Below are positions 4,998 to 12,741 of a stretch of 14,384 bases of DNA, in pieces (position 1 is the first letter of the stretch; the number at the start of each line of letters is the position of its first letter). Made by a program: the position numbers and the translations under genes. The notes beneath the pieces were generated by a model. That model ran no database searches. It was given only the letters and a program-made list of their open reading frames with translations, and was not told the origin of the DNA. This stretch comes from an uncultured Oscillospiraceae bacterium (GTDB lineage: Bacteria > Bacillota > Clostridia > Oscillospirales > Oscillospiraceae), in assembly GCA_937915075.1 (NCBI GenBank), contig CALDMA010000310.1, positions 1-14,384 of the forward strand, read 5' to 3'.

Positions 4998-6866
4998 ATG
5001 CCCGACACCTTTGACACGCTCCGCCCCTACCTCGCCGACTATCTCCGCGCGCGCGGCATCGATCCCCGGCGGCGCTTCCGCTGCCTGAATCCGGAGCATC
5101 CCGACCGCAACCCCTCGATGGCCTACGACGCGCGCCGCCATAAGGTCCACTGCTTTGCCTGTGGGGCAGACTACGACCTCTTCGACCTCCTCGCCTTAGA
5201 CCACTCCTATTCCTCGCCGCTCGAAGCGCTCGCCGAGGCGAGCCGACTCTACGGCCGCGGCGACGTGACCGTTTCCCGCCCCACATCGGAACCTACCCGC
5301 CGCGCCGCCGGCAGGGGAGGGGAGGACCGGCCCGCAGCTCACACCGAAAGGGGAGACCTCACCATGACCCCCGAGCAGACCGCCGCCTACCTCACCTCCT
5401 GCGCCGCGCACCGCGGCGAGACCACCTACTTCTCCTCCCGCGGCATCAGCGAGCCGACCGCCGCGCGCTTCTCCCTCGGCTACGACGGCGCGCTCTCCTG
5501 CGTCGTCCTGCCCTGTGACGACGGCCACATCGTCCGCCGCTCCACCACCGAAAAAAAATACCTCAACGAAAAGGGTGTGCCGTCCCCGCTGTTTCAAAGC
5601 AGCCTTCTGCGCGGAGACGAGCCCGTTTTCCTCGTCGAGGGCGTGTTCGACGCGCTCAGCGCCGAGGAGCTGGGCTTCCGCGCCTGCGCGATGAACGGCA
5701 GCGGCAACCGCACCAAGATCGCCGCGCTCCTCCGCACCCTCGCGCCCTACGCCCCCATTCTGCTCCTGCCGGACAACGACCGCGCGGGCGACGAGTGGGC
5801 GACCGCCCTCACGGACGAATTTCCGTGGCTCTACCGCTGTCCTCCGCAGCCCGAGGGCAAGGACCTCAATGAACTGCTCTGCGCCGACGCGGGCGAGGCC
5901 GCCGATTTCCTCGCCCGCTGCCTTTCCGACCGCCTTGCCCACCTGCCTCCCGCCTACGACACCCTCTCCGCGGGCGGGCAGATGGACGCGCTCGACGCCT
6001 ACATCGCCGCGCAGGCGGCGCGCCCCGCGCTCTCCACGGGCTTTCCCGCGCTCGACCGCGCGCTCGACGGTGGACTTTACGACGGCTTCTATGTCCTCGG
6101 CGCCATTTCCTCCCTCGGCAAGACCGCCTTCTGCATGCAGCTCGCGGACCAGCTCGCGCAGCAGGGGAGGGATGTCCTCGTCTTCTCCCTCGAAATGACC
6201 GCCTTTGAGCTCATGGCCCGCTCCGTCAGTCGCGAGACCTTCCTTGCCGACGCCACCTCCAAAAAATCCCTCTCCAAGACAGTCCGCGGCGTGCTCGACG
6301 GCAAGCGCTACCCCCACTATCCGCCCGCTGAGACCGCGCACCTCGCGGAAGCGAAAGCCCGCTACGGCTCCTACGCCAAGCACCTCTGGTTCCGCGAGGG
6401 CGACCACGAAACGTCCCTCGACTTTCTCCGTGCCGAGGTCGCGCGCCACATCCGCGAGACCGGCGTACATCCCGTTGTCCTTATCGACTACCTCCAGATC
6501 ATCGCCCCCGTGGACGTCCACTTCACCGACAAGCAGAACCTCGACCGCATCGTCTGCTCGCTCAAAAAGCTCTCGCGCGAGCAGGAGCTGACGATCCTCG
6601 CCATCTCCTCCTTCAACCGCGAGAACTACAATATGGAGGTCTCCATGTCCGCCTTCAAGGAATCCGGCGGCATCGACTACTCCGCGGACGTCCTCATCGG
6701 CCTTCAGGCGAAGGGCGCGGGCAGGCCGAACTTCAATATCGACGAGGCCAAGCGCGCCGACCCGCGCGAGATCGAGCTGCGCATCCTCAAGAACCGCTCC
6801 GCCGCCATCCCGCAGCCCATTCCTTACCGCTACTATCCCGCCTACTCCTGCTTTGAGGAGCTGTAA
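4998..6866 (+). CDS. Fused primase-helicase (CHC2 zinc finger, TOPRIM, DnaB-type helicase)
   Basis: A 622-residue replication protein built like phage T7 gp4: it makes RNA primers and unwinds DNA at the fork. Residues 29-55 form the zinc finger (C29, H34, C52, C55). Residues ~89-122 are a low-complexity linker rich in Arg, Gly and Glu. The primase core follows, with TOPRIM motifs FLVEGVFDA (E214) and PDNDRAG (D259, D261). The RecA-like helicase has GAISSLGKT (K375, T376), FSLEMT, and Walker B VVLIDYLQI near 495, all DnaB-like. The start has AAAGGA ten bases upstream. It lies beside a Rep-like initiator and putative iterons, so it likely replicates that element; chromosomal DnaG and DnaB are normally separate proteins. 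A terminator lies 20 bases after its stop. A second start at 5364 could give a product without the zinc finger. Confidence 0.9.
   Translation: MPDTFDTLRPYLADYLRARGIDPRRRFRCLNPEHPDRNPSMAYDARRHKVHCFACGADYDLFDLLALDHSYSSPLEALAEASRLYGRGDVTVSRPTSEPTRRAAGRGGEDRPAAHTERGDLTMTPEQTAAYLTSCAAHRGETTYFSSRGISEPTAARFSLGYDGALSCVVLPCDDGHIVRRSTTEKKYLNEKGVPSPLFQSSLLRGDEPVFLVEGVFDALSAEELGFRACAMNGSGNRTKIAALLRTLAPYAPILLLPDNDRAGDEWATALTDEFPWLYRCPPQPEGKDLNELLCADAGEAADFLARCLSDRLAHLPPAYDTLSAGGQMDALDAYIAAQAARPALSTGFPALDRALDGGLYDGFYVLGAISSLGKTAFCMQLADQLAQQGRDVLVFSLEMTAFELMARSVSRETFLADATSKKSLSKTVRGVLDGKRYPHYPPAETAHLAEAKARYGSYAKHLWFREGDHETSLDFLRAEVARHIRETGVHPVVLIDYLQIIAPVDVHFTDKQNLDRIVCSLKKLSREQELTILAISSFNRENYNMEVSMSAFKESGGIDYSADVLIGLQAKGAGRPNFNIDEAKRADPREIELRILKNRSAAIPQPIPYRYYPAYSCFEEL
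5347..5366 (+). promoter_or_regulatory. Internal ribosome site and in-frame ATG within the primase-helicase gene
   Basis: AAAGGGGAG (5347-5355) sits eight bases before an ATG at 5364 (Met123), in frame with the full gene. This is a better ribosome site than that of the annotated start. Translation from it would give a 500-residue TOPRIM-helicase lacking the zinc finger. T7 gene 4 makes full-length and zinc-finger-less forms in the same way. It could alternatively be the relic of two genes that fused. Confidence 0.55.
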
Positions 6867-6886
6867 AGTTTTCGTTAAGAAAGAAT

Positions 6887-6921
6887 TGCCGTCCGCTCTT
6901 TCCCGCGGACGGCAGCTTTTT
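6887..6921 (+). terminator. Rho-independent terminator after the primase-helicase gene
   Basis: TGCCGTCCGC (6887-6896) and GCGGACGGCA (6905-6914) form a perfect 10-bp stem with an eight-base loop, followed by GCTTTTT. It isolates the replication genes from the polysaccharide operon. Confidence 0.9.
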
Positions 6922-6956
6922 CCGGCGCGAAATGCGGAAAAACAGCCGATTTTCTG

Positions 6957-6985
6957 TTGCAAAGCGTCAAAAGGCGTAGTACAAT
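6957..6985 (+). promoter_or_regulatory. Promoter of the polysaccharide operon
   Basis: -35 TTGCAA (6957-6962), a 17-base spacer, -10 TACAAT (6980-6985). It lies between the terminator and the first dehydratase gene. No further promoter or terminator is evident in the tightly packed genes downstream, so it may drive the whole cluster. Confidence 0.75.
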
Positions 6986-7026
6986 AAACTCGAATTTGTA
7001 TGCAAATGGAGGACTGCTCAAAAATC

Positions 7027-8937
7027 ATGAGGCGTTTCCGAAAAGAAATTCTCTTTCTCTGCGACGCGCTGATCTTCGCGGCGTCCGTCGCGTTCTTTCT
7101 GCTCGTCTATTCCCACTTCGACTATGCCGAGGTCGGCGCGGCGGGTGACATCGACGGACACGTCGCTCTGCTGTACCTGAGCACGGTCTTTTTCCAGCTC
7201 GTCTTCAAAACCTACGACAGCCTCTGGCGCTACGCGGAAAGTCAGGAGTATTTGAGCCTGCTCGCCGCGGCACTGTGCGGCTTTGCGGCCTATGAGGTCA
7301 TCGCCCGTGCCTCCCGCATGGGTGCGATGTCCTTCGTCCTGCTCCTCGGCATCGCCTGCGCGTGGGTGCTGGGTATGCTGACCGTCCGCTTTCTTTACCG
7401 CGGCTACCGCACGCGCGTCCTGCGGCGCGACCGCGGCTCCCTTATTCCCGTCGCCATCCTCGGCGCGGGGGAGGCGGGCGCCCAGCTCGTTTCGGAGCTG
7501 CGGCAGAACCCCGCCAGCCGCTACCGCGCGGAATGCTTTTTTGACGACGACCGCACCAAGCGCGGCAAAATGTTCCACGGCGTACCCGTGCGCGGCACAC
7601 TGGACGAGGCGGTGGAGAAAATGTCCGCCGTCGGCCTGACCAACGCCATCTTCGCCATTCCCTCCCTGCCGGACAGCGAACGCAGCGCGGTGCTGCGCCG
7701 CCTCTCCGCCTCCGGCATTCACGTCATGACCCTCCCCGGCACGCTTGAGCTGATCGGCAAGACCACCACGGTTTCCCAGCTGCGCGAGGTGCAGATCGAG
7801 GACCTGCTCGGCCGCGACGAGGTCACGCTCGACCCCGCGCCGGTGAAGGCTCTCCTGCATGGCAGGACCGTGCTCGTCACGGGCGGGGGAGGGAGCATCG
7901 GCAGCGAGCTGTGCCGCCAGATCGCGAAATATTCCCCCAAAAAGCTCGTCATCTTCGACATTTACGAAAATAACGCCTACGACATCCAGCAGGAGCTGAA
8001 ATTCCAATACGGCGCAGACCTCGACCTCGCCGTCGAGATCGGCTCCATCCGCGACCGCGAGCGGCTCATGCGCCTGATGAATGCCTACCGTCCCGAGGTC
8101 GTGTTCCATGCCGCGGCGCACAAGCACGTCCCGCTCATGGAATCCTGCCCGCAGGAGGCGATCCGCAACAACGTCTTCGGCACGCTCAACCTCGTCCGCG
8201 CCGCAGATGCCTACGGCGTGCAGAAGTTCATTCAGATCTCGACCGACAAGGCCGTCAACCCCACCAACGTCATGGGCGCGAGCAAGAGATTGTGCGAGAT
8301 GATCGTGCAGTCCATGGCGCAGTGCTCGGGCACCACCTTCGCCGCCGTCCGTTTCGGAAACGTTCTCGGCTCGAACGGCTCGGTCATCCCGCTCTTCAAG
8401 CGTCAGATCGCCGCGGGCGGCCCCGTCACCGTGACGGACGCGCGCATCATCCGCTACTTCATGACCATTCCCGAGGCCGCCTCCCTCGTTTTGGAGGCGG
8501 GCGCGATGGCGCGGCAGAACGAGCTGTTCGTGCTCAATATGGGCAAGCCCGTGAAGATCCTCGACCTCGCCGAAAACCTCATTCGCCTTTCCGGCCTTGA
8601 GCCGTACGTCGACATCGACATCATCGAAACGGGCCTTCGCCCGGGCGAAAAGCTCTATGAAGAGCTGCTCATCGCGGGCAACGACACGGTCAGGACGGAG
8701 AACGACAAAATTTATATCGAGCACCAGCCCCTCATCACCCCGGAGGAGCTGGAACGGAAGCTGACCCTTTTGCGGGACGCACTGGACAAGACCCTGCGGA
8801 CGGAGGACGTGTCCTGCATCCGGCAGGTGCTGCACCGGGTGGTGCCCACCTTCCATGAGCCGGAGGAAGTCAACGCCTGCCAGGGCGAGACCGTGGAAAT
8901 TCCGGAGCAGGGGGAAGCGGCGTCTGCCAAGGTGTAA
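7027..8937 (+). CDS. Membrane UDP-GlcNAc 4,6-dehydratase (WbpM/CapD/FlaA1 type)
   Basis: Large membrane-anchored SDR of 636 residues that converts UDP-GlcNAc to the UDP-4-keto-6-deoxy sugar, a precursor of sugars such as QuiNAc, D-FucNAc or bacillosamine. Four hydrophobic segments fill residues ~8-120, followed by a nucleotide-binding-like domain (VAILGAGEAGAQL) and the catalytic SDR domain with VTGGGGSIGSEL near 284. STDKAVNPTNVMGASKR shows MxxxK in place of the usual YxxxK, as known for this subfamily. RPGEKLYEELL is also typical. I place the start at 7027, 13 bases after TGGAGGA (7007-7013); ATGs at 7000 and 7006 precede or overlap that site. It heads the polysaccharide operon. Codon use changes abruptly at about 8690: upstream Arg codons are mostly CGC, while the last ~80 codons use CGG or AGG and no CGC, suggesting a recombinant 3' end. 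Confidence 0.9.
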   Translation: MRRFRKEILFLCDALIFAASVAFFLLVYSHFDYAEVGAAGDIDGHVALLYLSTVFFQLVFKTYDSLWRYAESQEYLSLLAAALCGFAAYEVIARASRMGAMSFVLLLGIACAWVLGMLTVRFLYRGYRTRVLRRDRGSLIPVAILGAGEAGAQLVSELRQNPASRYRAECFFDDDRTKRGKMFHGVPVRGTLDEAVEKMSAVGLTNAIFAIPSLPDSERSAVLRRLSASGIHVMTLPGTLELIGKTTTVSQLREVQIEDLLGRDEVTLDPAPVKALLHGRTVLVTGGGGSIGSELCRQIAKYSPKKLVIFDIYENNAYDIQQELKFQYGADLDLAVEIGSIRDRERLMRLMNAYRPEVVFHAAAHKHVPLMESCPQEAIRNNVFGTLNLVRAADAYGVQKFIQISTDKAVNPTNVMGASKRLCEMIVQSMAQCSGTTFAAVRFGNVLGSNGSVIPLFKRQIAAGGPVTVTDARIIRYFMTIPEAASLVLEAGAMARQNELFVLNMGKPVKILDLAENLIRLSGLEPYVDIDIIETGLRPGEKLYEELLIAGNDTVRTENDKIYIEHQPLITPEELERKLTLLRDALDKTLRTEDVSCIRQVLHRVVPTFHEPEEVNACQGETVEIPEQGEAASAKV

Positions 8938-8949
8938 AGGAACGGTTGT

Positions 8950-9579
8950 ATGTATCAACATGGTTTGAAGCGTGTTTTGGATTTTCTGCTGGCCCTGTGC
9001 GGGCTGCTGGTGCTGTGGCCTATTTTTCTTATCATCGCCATCGCCATCAAGATCGACGATCCCGGCCCCGTGTTTTTCTCCCAGAAGCGGGTGGGGCTCC
9101 ACAAGCGCTATTTCCAGCTCTATAAGTTCCGCAGCATGAAGGTCAGCACGCCGGATGTGCCCACCCATCTGCTGGAGCATCCGGAGCAGTACATCTCCCG
9201 AGTAGGCGGCTTCCTGCGGAAAACCAGCTTGGACGAGCTGCCCCAGCTGCTGAACATCCTCAAGGGGGATATGGCGGTCATCGGTCCCCGGCCCGCCCTC
9301 TGGAGCCAGGAGGACCTGATCGCCCAGCGGGATAAATACGGCGCCAACGACGTGCGCCCGGGCCTTACCGGCTGGGCCCAGATCAACGGCCGGGACGAGC
9401 TGACCATTGAAGAGAAGGCCGCCTACGACGGCGAGTACGTGAAGCGTCTCAGCTTTGCCTTTGACTGCAAATGCTTTTTCGGCACCATCGGCGCGGTGCT
9501 CCGGCACGACGGCGTGGTGGAGGGCGGCACCGGAACGCTGGCGGAGCAGGAGAAGGAAAAGGAGGGTGCGGCGAAATGA
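8950..9579 (+). CDS. Initiating sugar-phosphate transferase (PglC-like monotopic PGT)
   Basis: A 209-residue bacterial sugar transferase that moves a sugar-1-phosphate from a UDP-sugar to undecaprenyl phosphate, the first membrane step of glycan assembly. It has the minimal PglC-like form: one N-terminal hydrophobic helix (about 8-32, VLDFLLALCGLLVLWPIFL), then DDPGPVFFSQKRVG, YKFRSM (58-63), RKTSLDELPQ with the catalytic D95-E96 pair, GDMAVIGPRP and RPGLTGWAQING. The start at 8950 follows AAAGGAA by seven bases, and the stop overlaps the next start in ATGA. A likely substrate is the diNAc-type or 6-deoxy-HexNAc sugar made by the upstream dehydratase, but sugar specificity cannot be read from sequence alone. 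Confidence 0.92.
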   Translation: MYQHGLKRVLDFLLALCGLLVLWPIFLIIAIAIKIDDPGPVFFSQKRVGLHKRYFQLYKFRSMKVSTPDVPTHLLEHPEQYISRVGGFLRKTSLDELPQLLNILKGDMAVIGPRPALWSQEDLIAQRDKYGANDVRPGLTGWAQINGRDELTIEEKAAYDGEYVKRLSFAFDCKCFFGTIGAVLRHDGVVEGGTGTLAEQEKEKEGAAK

Positions 9580-10487
9580 AAACGCTGCTGATCACAGGCA
9601 TCACCGGAAAATCCGGCCTGGTGCTGGCCCGGCTGATCGCTGGGGGCGGCTTGGGGGAGCCATACGCCCTGCGCCTTGCCGTGCATTCTCTGGAACGGGC
9701 CGCTTTTGTGCGGCAGCTGCTGCCGGAGGCGGAATACTGCCCCGGCGACCTGACGGACGCTGCCTATGTGGATACCCTGACAAAGGGCGTTGACGTGGTA
9801 CTGCATATCGCGGGCATCGGAAAATCCCCGCTGCTGGCGAAGGCCGCCGCCCGAAACGGTGTGAAGCGGTTGGTGCTGGTCCACACCACCGGCATCTACT
9901 CCAAGTATAAGGCGGCAGGGGAGGAATACCGGAAAATTGACGGGGAGGTGGCCGCGCTGTGCCGGCAGAACGGCATCGGCCTGACCATTCTGCGCCCCAC
10001 CATGATCTACGGCACCCTGGGCGACCAGAATATTGTGAAGTTCATCAAGATGGTGGACAAGCTCAGCCCCATGCCAGTGGTGGATCACGCCAACTATCTG
10101 CTTCAGCCGGTGAACTGCCGGGACCTGGGCCGGGCCTATTTACAGGTGCTGAACCGTCTGGAGGCGACCGCCGGAAAGGACTACGTGCTCTCCGGCCGGG
10201 ACGAGGTGCTGCTCATCGACCTGTTCCGCATCATCGCGGACGAGCTGGGCGTTTCCCGGAAATACCTCAGCGTACCGTTCCCCATCGCCTACGCGGGCGC
10301 GTGGGGCATTTATCTATTGAGCCTGACCAAGATCGACATGCGGGAAAAGGTGCAGCGGCTGTGCGAAAGCCGGGCCTATCCCCATGACGAGGCTGTCCGG
10401 GATTTCGGCTACGACCCCATGCCCTTTGAAGAGGGGCTGCGGCAGGAGGTGCGGGAGTACCTGGCCGCGAAAAACGGAAACAACTGA
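9576..10487 (+). CDS. NAD(P)-dependent sugar epimerase/reductase-like atypical SDR
   Basis: A 303-residue Rossmann-fold protein. The N-terminus TLLITGITGKSG holds the GxxGxxG dinucleotide site. HTTGIYSKYK gives a YxxxK catalytic pair, and LRPTMIYG is the conserved SDR strand. The spacing and the short central region (AGIGKSPLLAKAAARNGVKRLVLV) look NmrA-like or atypical rather than a classic GalE. The ATG at 9576 overlaps the previous stop by four bases, so the two are translationally coupled, with GGAGGG upstream. Sitting between the initiating transferase and a glycosyltransferase, it may be the 4-reductase that completes the sugar started by the WbpM-type dehydratase (giving UDP-QuiNAc or UDP-D-FucNAc). 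That role is inferred from position only. Confidence 0.75.
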   Translation: MKTLLITGITGKSGLVLARLIAGGGLGEPYALRLAVHSLERAAFVRQLLPEAEYCPGDLTDAAYVDTLTKGVDVVLHIAGIGKSPLLAKAAARNGVKRLVLVHTTGIYSKYKAAGEEYRKIDGEVAALCRQNGIGLTILRPTMIYGTLGDQNIVKFIKMVDKLSPMPVVDHANYLLQPVNCRDLGRAYLQVLNRLEATAGKDYVLSGRDEVLLIDLFRIIADELGVSRKYLSVPFPIAYAGAWGIYLLSLTKIDMREKVQRLCESRAYPHDEAVRDFGYDPMPFEEGLRQEVREYLAAKNGNN

Positions 10488-10505
10488 CGAAAGGAGGGCT
10501 CCGGC

Positions 10506-11690
10506 GTGAAAATTCTGGTGGTATGTCAATATTATAAGCCCGAGCCCTTCCGCGTTTCTGACATCTGCGAAGCGTTGGCGGCCCAGGGCCATGCCGTGAC
10601 CGTCGTCACTGGGACGCCCAACTATCCCGAGGGGGAAATTTATCTCGGTTATGAGGGCGCGGCCCACCGGGACGAGATGATCAATAGGGTGCGGGTCCAC
10701 CGTTGCCCCATCCATCCCCGCAAGCGGGGGGTGCTCCACCGCTTCTGGAATTATTACAGCTTTGTGTTCGCCTCCAAACGGTATCTTTCCCGGCTGGAGG
10801 AGGATTTTGACGTGGTGCTGGTCAACCAGCTCTCCCCCGTCATGATGGCGGAGGGGGCTTTGGACTGGGCCAGGCGCCATGGAAAGAAGACCGTGCTCTA
10901 CTGTCTGGACCTCTGGCCGGAGAGTCTGGCCGCCGGCGGCATCCGTCCCGGCTCCCCGGTCTACCGTGTTTTCTGGCATATCTCCCGCCGCATCTACCGC
11001 CGGGCGGACGCCATCGCCGTCACGTCCCAGGGCTTTGCGGACTACTTCCGCACCACATTGAAGTTGCCGGACGCCAAATTGGTGTATCTGCCGCAATACG
11101 CGGAGGAGCTGTTTGACCATCTGCCGCCCGCCCCGCCCCATCCCGGCGTATTTAACGCCGTGTTCGCTGGAAATATCGGCGAGATGCAGTCGGTGGAAAC
11201 GATCATCGAAGCGGCGCAGAAGCTGGCGGGCCGGTCGGACATCCGCTTCCACATCGTGGGGGACGGCGTGCGGCTGGATGCCTGCCGCCGGTTGGCGGAG
11301 GGCCTGCCCAACGTCACGTTTTACGGACGGCGGGACGTGTCCGAGATGCCTGACTTCTACGCCATGGCCGATGTGATGCTGGTGACGCTGAAGGCGGTCC
11401 CTGTCCTGTCACTGACCTTGCCGGGGAAGGTGCAGTCCTATTTCGCCGCCGGGAAGCCGGTGGCCGGGGCCATCAACGGCGAGACCGCCGCCGTGGTGGC
11501 GGACGCGGACTGCGGCGTCTGCGTGGCCGCGGAGGACGCCAATGCCCTGGCGGAGGCCCTTGCCTCCATGGCGGACGCGCCGGAGCGTCTGCGTATTTAT
11601 GGGGAAAATGCCCGCCGTTACTACGAAGCCCATTTTCGCAGGGCAGCCTTTTTCGAAAACCTGACCGATATACTCAAGGAGAATTGCTGA
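10506..11690 (+). CDS. GT4 family glycosyltransferase, WbuB-like
   Basis: A 394-residue GT-B fold glycosyltransferase, probably cytoplasmic at the inner face of the membrane. The N-terminus ILVVCQYYKPEPFRVSDICEALAAQGHAVTVVTGTPNYPEG is typical of WbuB/WcaI-type GT4 enzymes. The C-terminal nucleotide-sugar domain shows AVFAGNIGEMQSVETIIEAA, FHIVGDG and YFAAGKPVAGAINGETA (about 312-328). Start is GTG at 10506, seven bases after AAGGAGGG. WbuB-type enzymes occur beside fnlA-fnlB-fnlC in E. coli O26-like clusters, where L-FucNAc is the sugar; the same three activities follow here, so L-FucNAc transfer is a reasonable inference. Acceptor unknown. Confidence 0.85.
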   Translation: MKILVVCQYYKPEPFRVSDICEALAAQGHAVTVVTGTPNYPEGEIYLGYEGAAHRDEMINRVRVHRCPIHPRKRGVLHRFWNYYSFVFASKRYLSRLEEDFDVVLVNQLSPVMMAEGALDWARRHGKKTVLYCLDLWPESLAAGGIRPGSPVYRVFWHISRRIYRRADAIAVTSQGFADYFRTTLKLPDAKLVYLPQYAEELFDHLPPAPPHPGVFNAVFAGNIGEMQSVETIIEAAQKLAGRSDIRFHIVGDGVRLDACRRLAEGLPNVTFYGRRDVSEMPDFYAMADVMLVTLKAVPVLSLTLPGKVQSYFAAGKPVAGAINGETAAVVADADCGVCVAAEDANALAEALASMADAPERLRIYGENARRYYEAHFRRAAFFENLTDILKENC

Positions 11691-11693
11691 ACT

Positions 11694-12731
11694 ATGAACC
11701 ATTCGATTTTTCAGGGCAAGATCTTACTCATTACCGGCGGCACCGGCAGTTTCGGCAACGCCGTGCTGAACCGCTTCCTCACCACGGATATTGCCGAGAT
11801 CCGCATTTTCTCCCGGGACGAGAAGAAGCAGGACGACATGCGCCACGAATTCCAGGCGAAGCTGCCGGAGGCGGCGGGCAAGATCAAGTTCTACATCGGA
11901 GATGTCCGGGACCTCGCCAGCGTGCAGTCCGCCATGGTTGGGGTGGACTATGTGTTCCACGCCGCCGCCCTCAAGCAGGTGCCCTCCTGCGAGTTCTTCC
12001 CCATGGAGGCCGTCCGCACCAACGTGATCGGCACCGACAACGTCCTCACCGCCGCCATCGAGGCGGGGGTAGAGAGCGTCATTTGCCTCTCCACCGACAA
12101 GGCCGCCTACCCCATCAATGCCATGGGCATCACCAAGGCCCTGGAGGAAAAGGTGGCGGTGGCCAAGTCCCGCACCTCCGGGAAGACCCGCATCTGCTGC
12201 ACCCGGTACGGCAACGTCATGTGCTCCCGGGGCAGCGTCATTCCCCTCTGGATCGACCAGATCCGGAACGGCCAGCCCATCACCGTCACCGAGCCCACCA
12301 TGACCCGTTTCATTATGTCCCTGGAGGAGGCCGTCGATCTCGTCCTCTTCGCCTTTGAGCATGGCCAGAACGGCGACCTTTTCATCCAGAAGGCCCCCGC
12401 CTGCACCATCCAGATCCAGGCGGAGGCGGTGTGCGAGCTCTTCGGCGGCAAAAAGGAGGATATCCGGGTCATCGGCATCCGCCACGGCGAGAAGCTCTAC
12501 GAGACCCTCCTCACCAACGAGGAGTGCGCCAAGGCGGAGGATATGGGGAACTTCTACCGCGTCCCCGCCGACAACCGCAGCCTGAATTACGACAAGTTTT
12601 TCTCCGAGGGGGACCAGCACCGCAGCGCCCTCACGGAGTTCAATTCCAATAACACCCGCATCCTGAACGTGGCAGAGACCAAGGCCCGCATCGCGGCCCT
12701 GGCCTACATTCAGGACGAGCTGGCAAAGTGA
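11694..12731 (+). CDS. capE: UDP-GlcNAc 4,6-dehydratase/5-epimerase (CapE/FnlA/WbjB type)
   Basis: A soluble 345-residue SDR catalysing the first step of UDP-L-FucNAc synthesis: 4,6-dehydration of UDP-GlcNAc with C5 inversion. LLITGGTGSFG (11-21) is the cofactor loop. DVRDLASVQSAM, FHAAALKQVPSCEFFP and STDKAAYPINAMGITK (about 133-148) follow, with Met where most SDRs have the catalytic Tyr, as in CapE. IGIRHGEKLYETLL is another family mark. The length equals that of CapE/FnlA. AAGGAG precedes the start, which lies three bases after the glycosyltransferase stop. It is distinct from the large membrane dehydratase at 7027; the two probably feed different sugars. Confidence 0.9.
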   Translation: MNHSIFQGKILLITGGTGSFGNAVLNRFLTTDIAEIRIFSRDEKKQDDMRHEFQAKLPEAAGKIKFYIGDVRDLASVQSAMVGVDYVFHAAALKQVPSCEFFPMEAVRTNVIGTDNVLTAAIEAGVESVICLSTDKAAYPINAMGITKALEEKVAVAKSRTSGKTRICCTRYGNVMCSRGSVIPLWIDQIRNGQPITVTEPTMTRFIMSLEEAVDLVLFAFEHGQNGDLFIQKAPACTIQIQAEAVCELFGGKKEDIRVIGIRHGEKLYETLLTNEECAKAEDMGNFYRVPADNRSLNYDKFFSEGDQHRSALTEFNSNNTRILNVAETKARIAALAYIQDELAK

Positions 12732-12741
12732 GAAAAGTAAC

